Source: Chlorobium sp.
GTDB taxonomy: Bacteria > Bacteroidota > Chlorobiia > Chlorobiales > Chlorobiaceae
DNA: 36,723 bases
Assembly (NCBI GenBank): GCA_005843815.1
Contig: SZYA01000063.1
Location: 1-36,723, forward strand
Direction of reading: 5' to 3'
Positions 9,408 to 19,145 of this stretch are shown here, piece by piece. A program made the translations under genes and the position numbers. The notes under the pieces are model-generated. The model was not told the DNA's origin. It made no database searches and saw only the letters and a program-made list of their open reading frames with translations. Position 1 is the first letter of the stretch, and each line of letters opens with the position of its first letter.

Positions 9408-11448
9408 TGAGCTTCTCTATTAATGGTGTTTCATCTTTTGTGGATTTCTCTACCGTATCGGCAAGAGGAAGGCGAACTGTCACCTCGACATGGTCGCCGC
9501 TCTTTTCAAGCGTAACAGTGCCATTGTGTCGCTGGATGATCTCCTGCACCAGCCACAGACCGAGACCAGAGCCATTGGTATTATTGCTGTTGCTGCCACG
9601 CTGGTATTTCTTGAAAAGCTCTTCTGTCTCATTCGTCAAGATGCCATCGCTCTGATTTTTTATCCTGATAACGACCTCATCTCCCTCTCCGTGGCAATCA
9701 ATCTCAATCGGAGAGTCTGGCAGAGAGTATTTTTGGGCATTATCGAACAGGTTAAACAAAGCAGTCGTAAGGTAATGTTTTTCAGCATCAATTGCATGGT
9801 CAGTGAGCGATATGGTAAAGATAAAGGTACGTTTCGGCCAGAGCGCACGAACTTCTTCAATTTCTGAGGCCATGAATGGCGCTACAAGAGTACGCTCGGC
9901 TCCCTCCTTTTCCCTGGAATCAGAGAGACGGCTTTTTTCGAGCGAAACATCCATCACCTCCACCAGACGACGAACCGCACGCTTCATTTTATCAAGCTCA
10001 CTCCTGTTTTCGGGATATTGGTCGCTCATTTGAAGGTTCATGATATCAAGGGAGCTTCGGATAATGGAGAGAGGAGTTCGATATTCGTGAGAGACCATCG
10101 TCAGGAATCGCTGCTGCCGCTCCGTTGCCACTCGTTCCGTTGCCAGTTCCACACTCCTGAGCTCCGACTCCCTGAGTGCAGCCATTGCCCGTTGTTCAGT
10201 CTCCCGAAGACGCTCGGCGAGAGCGAAGGTCATGAGGACAATATTGAGCAGAGAGGCATACTGGATATTGTTGATGTTCCACCATCCAAGGGGAACCAGA
10301 CCGAGTAGTTGCAGAAAATGGATAAAATAACCAAGATTGCTGATGCCGAATGCTATAAAGAAAAGCTGGCCTCCGGGTTTATTGTTTTTTACAGCTTTAT
10401 AGCTCAGCCAACTGACAACAAAAAAGAGAAAAAGCATTCCAAGAGAGGTGACAGGGGCCATCTCAATATAAAAGCCGAGTGGATCAGCAAGTATGGTGAG
10501 AGCACCAATAACCACCATGAGCTTGAGGTATCGGCGGGTAAAGGGGGTAAGCTCTGTAGCAAAAAGGCGGATTAAAAAAACTGAAACGAGGAGTATGCCT
10601 CCACCCTTTCCAATATCAGCGAGATAGTCGGAGACAAGATGGGCCGAGCCAGGCAGAATCAGGCTGAGAATACCGCTTATGGAGAAATAATTGATGGAGA
10701 CAGCCAGGGCGTAGAGCGCAAAGTAGAGGAAAAGTCGATCCTTAATGCGCATAAAATAGATAAAGTTCAGTAGCGAGATAACGATGACAATGGCCAGATA
10801 GCCGCCCTGAAAGAGGATGCTGGTACTCGTTTGGCGGTTCATGTCTGTCGGGGTATGCACAGAAGCCCCAAAATTCAGGGAGCTGATAGCCTGTACCCGA
10901 ACGTAAATGGTGACAGGCGTTTCGAGAGGCAGCAACAAGGGGGCTAAAAAGTCGGCGTTCGGCACCGGACGATCAGCAACGGGAGTGTGGTCGCCGAGGA
11001 GTATCTTGCGCCAGGAAGAGGCGCTGGATTGATCATGGCCTGTCTGAATGAAAACGGTGACGTGATCCAGGTAGGGCGGGTAAAGCCGTAACCATGCCTC
11101 TGCAGGAAACCTGGAGGTGCGAGAGAGGGTAAAGCGCAGCCAGACCGCTTTGTGGCTGTACCCATCGTTGAGGTTCCCCTTGAGCTGCGTGAAGCCAATG
11201 GCATTTTTGGGGTTAATTATGTCGGCAAGCGTCAGTTTTTCAGTGTGGTCGTCATAACGCTCCATAAATCCCGACAGCTCAACGCGGGGGGCGCGGTCGA
11301 GGATAACCGGCATTACAGCGCCTGCCTGCAATGGAGACAAAAGAGATGTCAGGAGAACAAGCAGCATCACTACCACAACGGAGATGGAATGTTTCCCGAA
11401 TCTTCGCCGGTGGGCGGATGCCTTTTCCGCTCTCGCCATGCTTTTCAC
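9358..11448 (-). CDS. 7TMR-DISM-type sensor histidine kinase (HK3), orphan, with extended C-terminus
   Basis: Sensor half like HK1, kinase half like HK2; ends DETPLIEKLNELSLSFVGLDAVNTV where HK1 and HK2 end DETG. Confidence 0.92.
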   Translation of the reverse strand: MKSMARAEKASAHRRRFGKHSISVVVVMLLVLLTSLLSPLQAGAVMPVILDRAPRVELSGFMERYDDHTEKLTLADIINPKNAIGFTQLKGNLNDGYSHKAVWLRFTLSRTSRFPAEAWLRLYPPYLDHVTVFIQTGHDQSSASSWRKILLGDHTPVADRPVPNADFLAPLLLPLETPVTIYVRVQAISSLNFGASVHTPTDMNRQTSTSILFQGGYLAIVIVISLLNFIYFMRIKDRLFLYFALYALAVSINYFSISGILSLILPGSAHLVSDYLADIGKGGGILLVSVFLIRLFATELTPFTRRYLKLMVVIGALTILADPLGFYIEMAPVTSLGMLFLFFVVSWLSYKAVKNNKPGGQLFFIAFGISNLGYFIHFLQLLGLVPLGWWNINNIQYASLLNIVLMTFALAERLRETEQRAMAALRESELRSVELATERVATERQQRFLTMVSHEYRTPLSIIRSSLDIMNLQMSDQYPENRSELDKMKRAVRRLVEVMDVSLEKSRLSDSREKEGAERTLVAPFMASEIEEVRALWPKRTFIFTISLTDHAIDAEKHYLTTALFNLFDNAQKYSLPDSPIEIDCHGEGDEVVIRIKNQSDGILTNETEELFKKYQRGSNSNNTNGSGLGLWLVQEIIQRHNGTVTLEKSGDHVEVTVRLPLADTVEKSTKDETPLIEKLNELSLSFVGLDAVNTV

Positions 11449-11553
11449 AAGTACATTGATCTATCTTGCAAAGAGAATTGTTGTTTTACCCCTAAAAGGT
11501 AATCATCCAGCAAGCAGAACCCAAAAAGAAGCCATCTTTCTGTGGTGAATAGG

Positions 11554-12801
11554 TTAGGGATGCGCGACCGCAAGACTCTTCACCCACTCAAGCTGAAGGG
11601 GCAAACAGACCGTTTTGAGATCATAATGGCTTTGTGCAAAGGCACGGGCGTTGGCTCCCAGCCGTGCCCGACCGGCAGGGTCGTCGAGCAGTGAGCAGAC
11701 CTCATCGGTCAGGGCTGCAACATCAAAAAAATTCACCAATCGTCCGGTCTCATCGTTCAGGACTGCCTCGTGCACCGGCTTTGTATCGCTGGCCACGATG
11801 GCGCACGCGGCGCTCATGGCCTCAAGCAGGCTCCATGAAAGAACAAACGGATAGGTCAGGTAAACGTGAACGGTTGAGAGTTGCAGAAGCAGCATAAACT
11901 GTGGATAAGGAATAGTGCCGAGAAAATGAACCCTCGCCCAGTCCGCATCGCTGATTTGCGGGCGCACTTCGGCGGCAAAAATCTCCTTCCAGGTTCGTTC
12001 TCCCTCAGGTTTTGCCCCATAGCTCACCCTGTCGCCACCAACAATGAGCACCCGAGCCTTTGGCCTGCGCCGCAGCATCTCTGGCAGCGCACGCATGAAA
12101 ATATGGTACCCACGGTATGGCTCAAGGTTACGATTCACAAAGGTGATCACCTCATCCTGCCTTGTCAGCGTCACCTTGCCATTGAGGGTGAGGGTGACCG
12201 TCGAATTTGGCGCAACCATGGCGGTATCAATGCCATCGTGTGCCACCGTAATCTTTGAACGAAATGGCTCCGGGAAGGTGCTTGCCTGCCACTCTGTGGG
12301 CGAAAGTCCGGCATCGGCTATCTGGAAGTGCAAAAGATTATTAAGGTTTTTCAGACGCAGACGACAGGCATCCCCACCCTCGTCCCTTGGAGGAAACTCC
12401 GGATCGAAACCCACATCAGCGCCCTGGGCATGGTAGTAAAACTCGCAGTAGATACCCAGCTTTGCCGTCGGCCAAACATCTTTAAGAAACAGGCTCTCTC
12501 CCCATCCGGGATGGGCAACAATCACCCCAGGAGTAAACCCGCCCGCTTTCAACTGTTGCGCCGCCCGAAAACAGGCCTCTCCCCGAATGGTCTTGGTCTC
12601 CAAATCGCTCACCCACGGATGCACACCCTTTGTTGTGCCACGGGTAGCCGCATAGGAGAGCAGTTTGACACCCTGCCATTCTTTCGCCTGCACCTGCTTC
12701 ATGGTCATGGCCACAACGCTGTTTGCCGGGTCGGCAGCCAAAGCAGGAGCAAGAAACTTGAACTGCCCCGGAAAATTCTGATGAACAAAAAGAATATGCA
12801 C
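11554..12801 (-). CDS. Glycosyltransferase, GT4/group 1-like
   Basis: MHILFVHQNFPGQFKFL start; VTFVNRNLEPYRGYHIFMRALPEML; LLEAMSAACAIVASDTKPVHEAVLNDETGRLV donor-site motif. Confidence 0.85.
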   Translation of the reverse strand: MHILFVHQNFPGQFKFLAPALAADPANSVVAMTMKQVQAKEWQGVKLLSYAATRGTTKGVHPWVSDLETKTIRGEACFRAAQQLKAGGFTPGVIVAHPGWGESLFLKDVWPTAKLGIYCEFYYHAQGADVGFDPEFPPRDEGGDACRLRLKNLNNLLHFQIADAGLSPTEWQASTFPEPFRSKITVAHDGIDTAMVAPNSTVTLTLNGKVTLTRQDEVITFVNRNLEPYRGYHIFMRALPEMLRRRPKARVLIVGGDRVSYGAKPEGERTWKEIFAAEVRPQISDADWARVHFLGTIPYPQFMLLLQLSTVHVYLTYPFVLSWSLLEAMSAACAIVASDTKPVHEAVLNDETGRLVNFFDVAALTDEVCSLLDDPAGRARLGANARAFAQSHYDLKTVCLPLQLEWVKSLAVAHP

Positions 12802-12833
12802 GAATTAAAAAGAGTGAGGTTGTACTTGTACGC

Positions 12834-13946
12834 TTACCGTAACAAAACGGAACAGATCTGCTCAATCTCCTCCTCCTTGAGATACGGATGCATGGGAAGC
12901 GCAAAAATCCTTCCGCTCAGATCCTCCGACACCGGAAAATCGCCTGCGACATACCCGAGGTTGTGATAGGCTTTCTGAAGATGGAGTGGAATTTTGTAAT
13001 AGATCATTGAGGGAATACCCGCCTGCTGTAACGCCTGCATAAGATGGTCACGCTCTTCGGTTGAAGCGGCAAGCACCGAGTATTGCGCCCATGCCGAGCG
13101 ATACCCTTTGGGAATCCGGGGAACCACCAGCCTGCCCTGAAGCCTTTCGCTGTAGGCTTCAGCAATGCGCTGACGAGTGGCGAGCTCCTCCTCAAAAATT
13201 GCAAGCTTTTCGAGAAGCACTGCGGCCTGAAACGAGTCGAGGCGACCATTGATACCGATACGGTCGTTGCTGTATTTATCCTCGCCACTGCCATGCACCC
13301 TTATTGAGCGGAGCAGTGCATAGAGCTCATCATCATCGGTAAATATCGCTCCCCCGTCGCCATAAGCGCCAAGCGGTTTGGCCGGAAAAAATGAGGTTGC
13401 GCCGACCAAACCAAAACTGCCTGCCTTGCGTCCACCAATGCTGCCACCAAAACTCTGCGCCGCATCTTCAAGCATCCAGAGCCGGTAATCGCTGGCAACG
13501 GCATCAAGGAGCTCATAGTCGGCAGGCAGACCAAACAGGTCAACCGGAATAATTGCCTTGGGCTTCAGCCCTTGCTGCACTGCCTGATCAACAGCATGGC
13601 CAACAAGATCGGGATTGATATTAAAGGTGTCGGGAGAGACATCCACAAACACCGGGGTTGCACCAACAAGGCTGATCACTTCGGCCGTAGCGACAAAGGT
13701 AAATGGCGTGGTAAAAACCGCATCACCCGGACCGATCCCCTTTGCCATCAAAGGCATGAGCAGGGCATCCGTTCCTGAAGAGCAGGAGACGCAGTGGCGC
13801 GTGCCGACATACGCTGCAAGACGTGATTCAAGTTCGGTCACCTCAGGCCCCATAATAAACTGGCCACTGTCCAGAATCCGCTCGATACGCTTGAGGAGCG
13901 ATGCACGTATCCGATCTTTTTGTGAAAGCAGGTCGATAAATTGCAT
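12834..13946 (-). CDS. DegT/DnrJ/EryC1/StrS-family PLP aminotransferase
   Basis: MQFIDLLSQKDRIRASLLKRIERILDSGQFIMGPEV; CVSCSSGTDALLMPLMAKGIGPGDAV; LEDAAQSFGG; SFFPAKPLGAYGDGGA PLP-lysine region. Confidence 0.93.
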   Translation of the reverse strand: MQFIDLLSQKDRIRASLLKRIERILDSGQFIMGPEVTELESRLAAYVGTRHCVSCSSGTDALLMPLMAKGIGPGDAVFTTPFTFVATAEVISLVGATPVFVDVSPDTFNINPDLVGHAVDQAVQQGLKPKAIIPVDLFGLPADYELLDAVASDYRLWMLEDAAQSFGGSIGGRKAGSFGLVGATSFFPAKPLGAYGDGGAIFTDDDELYALLRSIRVHGSGEDKYSNDRIGINGRLDSFQAAVLLEKLAIFEEELATRQRIAEAYSERLQGRLVVPRIPKGYRSAWAQYSVLAASTEERDHLMQALQQAGIPSMIYYKIPLHLQKAYHNLGYVAGDFPVSEDLSGRIFALPMHPYLKEEEIEQICSVLLR

Positions 13947-14153
13947 AATTGCGTCACCGTTTTAATCCATAAAAACTGTAACCATCAAAGTACAGATTCA
14001 TTTCATTCTTTTACAGCATCATGCCGATTCTTTTACTCAAAAGAGCAGAGCACCCGCTGAACGCCCCGCTCTTTTGCTCACTCCCCCTTTTTTATGTACT
14101 ATAAGCCTCAACATTCCAGACACACTACTCCTGAAAAAGATAACCACAGCACG

Positions 14154-15617
14154 ATGAGCTCCTTTTACTTTCTTGGTATCGGTGGTACCGCCATGGCCTC
14201 GGTTGCCGTAGCGCTTTCACACGCCGGTCATGCCGTTACCGGCTCTGACAGCCAGCTCTATCCGCCCATGAGCAGCTTTCTTGACGAGCACAATATTCGC
14301 TACTGCAACGGTTTTTCAGAAAAGAATGTAGAGCGTGTTTCGCCCGACACCGCCATCGTGGTCGGCAATGCCATAAGCAGGGGAAATGTTGAACTTGAGT
14401 ACGCCCTTCAGCAGCGCCTTGAGCTGGCGGCTATGCCCGACCTCGTTCGGCACCACCTGATCGGCAAGAACACCTCGATTGTAGTTGCCGGCACCCACGG
14501 CAAAACAACCACTACATCGCTGGTTGCATGGATCCTTGAAGATGGTGGCCTCAAGCCCGGATTTCTGGTTGGCGGCATCCCCGAAAACTTCTCTCTCGGC
14601 TGCCGTGCTTCAGGACGAATCGAAGAGGGGTTCTTTGTGACTGAGGGCGATGAATATGATACCGCCTTTTTTGACAAGCGCAGCAAGTTTCTCCTCTACC
14701 GCCCCGACATTGCCATTATCAATAATATCGAGTTTGACCATGCCGATATTTTCGACTCCCTTGAGGATATCAAACGCAGTTTCCGCCTCTTTGTCAACCT
14801 TCTCCCCCGTAACGGCCTGCTGCTCGTCAACGGTGACGATCCCGTCGCCCTCGACATTGCCTCACGGGCATACTGCAAGGTTGAGCGGTTCGGCCTGAAC
14901 AGTGCGTGCGAATGGAGCGCCACCAACATCCGCTCAGACCGTGAGACCTCAACCTTTGACCTGCTCCGTCACGGTGCCATTATCGGCACTCTCCAGGTTC
15001 CGCTCTTCGGCAACTACAATATCATGAATGCGCTTGCCGCCATTGCCGCAGCAACCCGCAGCGGCCTCTCTCTTGATGCTATCACACACGCCATGCCCCT
15101 GTTCAAACGGCCAAAGCGACGGATGGAGATTATCGGCACCTACGCTCACAATATCACCCTGATTGAAGATTTCGCTCACCACCCGACCGCCATCCGGGTA
15201 ACGCTTGAGGCGCTTGCACAGCGTTACCAGGGACAAAGAGTTATCGCCTGCTTTGAGCCCCGTTCAAATACCACGACCAGGAACATCTTCCAACAAGAGC
15301 TGTCGGAATGTTTCGCCCCAGCCTCCATTGTTGTTATGGGCAAGGTGCACCGCCCTGATCGCTACGCGCCCGACAAATCTCTCAACACGGAACGGCTGAA
15401 AGATGAGCTTGAAAAACAGGGCAAAACCCTCTTTCTTGCCGGTCAAAATGCGCCAGACTACCCTGCTGATATTGTAGAGTTTTTGCAACCCCAACTGCAA
15501 GAGGGCGATGTAATTGCACTGCTCAGCAACGGCAACTTCGGAGGGTTGAAGCAGTTGCTGGTGGAGAGCCTGGGGCGCCTCGATACGCGCTTCGCGCTAC
15601 TCGGCGACCGGCTGTAG
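14154..15617 (+). CDS. mpl: UDP-N-acetylmuramate:L-alanyl-gamma-D-glutamyl-meso-diaminopimelate ligase
   Basis: FLGIGGTAMASVAVALSHAGHAVTGSD; GTHGKTTTTSLVAWILEDGG; EGDEYDTAFFDKRSKF. Start set at ATG 14154 (track ORF begins at 14094). Confidence 0.88.
   Translation: MSSFYFLGIGGTAMASVAVALSHAGHAVTGSDSQLYPPMSSFLDEHNIRYCNGFSEKNVERVSPDTAIVVGNAISRGNVELEYALQQRLELAAMPDLVRHHLIGKNTSIVVAGTHGKTTTTSLVAWILEDGGLKPGFLVGGIPENFSLGCRASGRIEEGFFVTEGDEYDTAFFDKRSKFLLYRPDIAIINNIEFDHADIFDSLEDIKRSFRLFVNLLPRNGLLLVNGDDPVALDIASRAYCKVERFGLNSACEWSATNIRSDRETSTFDLLRHGAIIGTLQVPLFGNYNIMNALAAIAAATRSGLSLDAITHAMPLFKRPKRRMEIIGTYAHNITLIEDFAHHPTAIRVTLEALAQRYQGQRVIACFEPRSNTTTRNIFQQELSECFAPASIVVMGKVHRPDRYAPDKSLNTERLKDELEKQGKTLFLAGQNAPDYPADIVEFLQPQLQEGDVIALLSNGNFGGLKQLLVESLGRLDTRFALLGDRL
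15581..15610 (+). repeat. Dispersed palindromic repeat copy A, inside the mpl 3' end
   Basis: CGATACGCGCTTCGCGCTACTCGGCGACCG; encodes the Mpl C-terminus (LDTRFALLGDRL). Confidence 0.7.
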
Positions 15618-15633
15618 TGGCTTGCCCACGTCG

Positions 15634-15664
15634 CCGGTCGCTGAGTAGGCCGCAGGCCGTATCG
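15634..15664 (-). repeat. Dispersed palindromic repeat copy B, inverted relative to A
   Basis: CCGGTCGCTGAGTAGGCCGCAGGCCGTATCG. Confidence 0.7.
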
Positions 15665-15713
15665 AAGCGTATCGAAGCGCGGGGAGCGGATTTTGTGGAA
15701 TTCTGTCAGATAG

Positions 15714-16835
<1,122 letters not shown>

Positions 16836-16860
16836 AAACCACTCTTCAGAGAGGTTTATC

Positions 16861-16893
16861 AAAAAAGGCGCTCTCACGGGGCGCCTTTTTTTT
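16861..16893 (+). terminator. Rho-independent terminator downstream of gap
   Basis: AAAAAAGGCGCTCTCACGGGGCGCCTTTTTTTT: GGCGC/GCGCC stem extended by an A tract and followed by a T tract. Confidence 0.85.
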
Positions 16894-17076
16894 CTACTTT
16901 TACAACAGAGCAGAATCAGGGAGGTGAGCGATTCGACCTCTTCGATGTTCCGTCGAACAAATCCGCTCGATGTGGACAATGCAGACAATGCGGATAAAAC
17001 GAAAAACAGATTATGATCTTTATTCGTTACTTTGTAACTGTTCCAGCCAGATCTTTTAACACAACTCTTTACTCTT

Positions 17077-17553
17077 ATGACACACTCTGCCACCACACCA
17101 ATGAGAGCAATTATCCTGTTCGACAGCAAAACGTCGGGCGGATCAACCGATAAACTCATCGATTCGATTGGTCGTAAACTTGCCGAATCGGGAGCTTATG
17201 TCGAAAAAGCAAAATGTAAAAGCACAGGAGATTACAGCTTTGTCAAAGATTTTGATGTCGTCATCATGGGTGCCCCGATTTACTATTTGATGGTATCCTC
17301 AGAACTGCTTGGCGCTCTGTTGCAAAGCAACCTGAAAAGCTCCCTTCAGAACAAAAAAATTGCACTTTTCCTCACCTGCGGCAGCCCTGAACTGATGGCC
17401 AACCTGCTCTACCTTCCACAATTGAAACTTAACCTGATCGGCAGCACCATTATCGCAGAAAAGATCTTCGCGCCGGATCAGCTTTCTGACCAATCCGTTA
17501 TTTCGCACTATGTCGATGAGCTGATTACAGCCTGCAAGAGAGGAGAAGAATAA
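17077..17553 (+). CDS. Flavodoxin-like domain protein
   Basis: AIILFDSKTSGGSTDKLIDSIGRKL (FMN phosphate loop-like), FDVVIMGAPIYYLMVS, KIALFLTCGS. Confidence 0.7.
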   Translation: MTHSATTPMRAIILFDSKTSGGSTDKLIDSIGRKLAESGAYVEKAKCKSTGDYSFVKDFDVVIMGAPIYYLMVSSELLGALLQSNLKSSLQNKKIALFLTCGSPELMANLLYLPQLKLNLIGSTIIAEKIFAPDQLSDQSVISHYVDELITACKRGEE

Positions 17554-17580
17554 TCCGGCACCATGGGCAAGCCACCAAAT

Positions 17581-17615
17581 CCGGTTGCCGAGTAGCGAAA
17601 AGCGCGTATCGAGGC
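17581..17615 (-). repeat. Dispersed palindromic repeat copy C
   Basis: CCGGTTGCCGAGTAGCGAAAAGCGCGTATCGAGGC; reverse complement matches copy A, and homology continues into flanking TGGTGGCTTGCCCA versus TAGTGGCTTGCCCA. Confidence 0.7.
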
Positions 17616-17865
17616 ACATTGTCATTAAGCTTTGACCAAATCGCTGACGTAATAATTTCAGCTATGGGATATGTGTCACCAGAAATCTTTTGCTTTTTCA
17701 CACTTATGAACTAAAAAAGCATATATTATGGCGTTCTTACATAACCTTGTCCTGTTGTAAAACCTTTTGGAATCATGAACAATGTCCACCAGGGTATGCC
17801 GCCTGACAAGCTAATTTCATACCTTAACGATCAAGGTCGTTGACAAAAGCATCAGCATTACTTAC

Positions 17866-19068
17866 ATGGATTATTCAAAGCAGTCAATAGAATTACATCG
17901 CAGGACCCGTGGAAAAATTGAGATCAAATCAAAGGTTGAGGTCGCTACAAAAAATGACTTGTCACTGGCATATACGCCCGGAGTCGCTGCAGTCTGCCTG
18001 GAGATCGGCCTCGACAAGCAGCAATCCTACACCCTGACCAATCGGGGAAACCAGGTTGCTATCGTTTCCGATGGAACGGCCATTCTGGGACTCGGTGACC
18101 TTGGCCCCGAAGCAGCAATGCCTGTTATGGAGGGAAAGTCAATAATTTTCAAGGAATTTGCTGATATTGATGCTATTCCCCTCTGCATTAACTCCACCGA
18201 CGTGGAGGATATCATAAAATTCTGCAAAATGATTGAACCAAGTTTTGCCGGAATCAACCTTGAAGATATTTCAGCGCCAAGATGCTTTGAAATTTTTGAG
18301 CGTCTCGAAAATGAGCTCTCCATTCCTGTCTTTCACGACGACCAGGATGGCACCGCCATTGTAACGTTAGCCGCTATCATCAACGCCTGCCGCGTTACAG
18401 GTCGCGACCTGAAAGAGTTAGTTGTTGTTATTAACGGCGCTGGCGCTGCGGGTATCGCCATCGCACGCCTGCTGATTTATGCAAAGGTCAAGGAGGTCAT
18501 CCTGGTTGATACGCAGGGCGCAATCTATGATGGCCGCCCAGGCATGAACCCCATGAAACAAAAGATCGCTGAACTCAGCAACAAAGCGAAGCATAAGGGT
18601 GATTTGGAGAGTACGATGGTCGGCACAGATGTCTTTGTCGGCGTCTCTGTAGGCGATATCGTCACGACCGGGATGATTGAGGCCATGAACCCGTCACCGT
18701 TTATTTTTGCGATGGCCAACCCGACTCCCGAAATCATGCCCGATCTCGCCTATCAAGCTGGTGCAAGTGTGGTAGGCACAGGTCGATCGGATCTGCCGAA
18801 CCAGGTGAACAATGCCCTTGTCTTTCCTGGCCTCTTCAGGGGAATCTTGACAAGTGGTATTAAAAAAGTAACTGCGGAGATCAAAATGGCTGTAGCGGTC
18901 TCCATTGCCTACTCAATTGAACCAACCCGCGACAAGCTCATGCCAACCATGTTCAACAAGGATGTTGTACGCAATATCGTGAACGTGATTGCTCAAACGG
19001 TGAAGGGTGAACACTGTATCGGTGATGAGTGTGAGCTGGAAGAGATGCTGGCTGAAATTGTTGATTAA
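17866..19068 (+). CDS. NAD(P)-dependent malic enzyme, short form without a phosphotransacetylase domain
   Basis: SLAYTPGVAAVCLEI; VFHDDQDGTAIVTLAAIINACR; VVINGAGAAGIAIARLL; FAMANPTPEIMPD. Confidence 0.93.
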   Translation: MDYSKQSIELHRRTRGKIEIKSKVEVATKNDLSLAYTPGVAAVCLEIGLDKQQSYTLTNRGNQVAIVSDGTAILGLGDLGPEAAMPVMEGKSIIFKEFADIDAIPLCINSTDVEDIIKFCKMIEPSFAGINLEDISAPRCFEIFERLENELSIPVFHDDQDGTAIVTLAAIINACRVTGRDLKELVVVINGAGAAGIAIARLLIYAKVKEVILVDTQGAIYDGRPGMNPMKQKIAELSNKAKHKGDLESTMVGTDVFVGVSVGDIVTTGMIEAMNPSPFIFAMANPTPEIMPDLAYQAGASVVGTGRSDLPNQVNNALVFPGLFRGILTSGIKKVTAEIKMAVAVSIAYSIEPTRDKLMPTMFNKDVVRNIVNVIAQTVKGEHCIGDECELEEMLAEIVD

Positions 19069-19090
19069 CAGGTTACCCTCCCTATTTCAA

Positions 19091-19121
19091 AGAGAAGGCT
19101 GGCGATAAAACCGCCTTCTCT
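19091..19121. terminator. Inverted repeat between convergent malic enzyme and dnaJ genes, likely bidirectional terminator
   Basis: AGAGAAGGC (19091-19099) / GCCTTCTCT (19113-19121), 13-nt loop. Confidence 0.6.
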
Positions 19122-19145
19122 CTGTTATCATAAAATCATAAACCG

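Noticed and set aside
16970-17000. Short 9-bp tandem GGACAATGC/AGACAATGC
   Set aside because: Only about two units, no context; likely chance.
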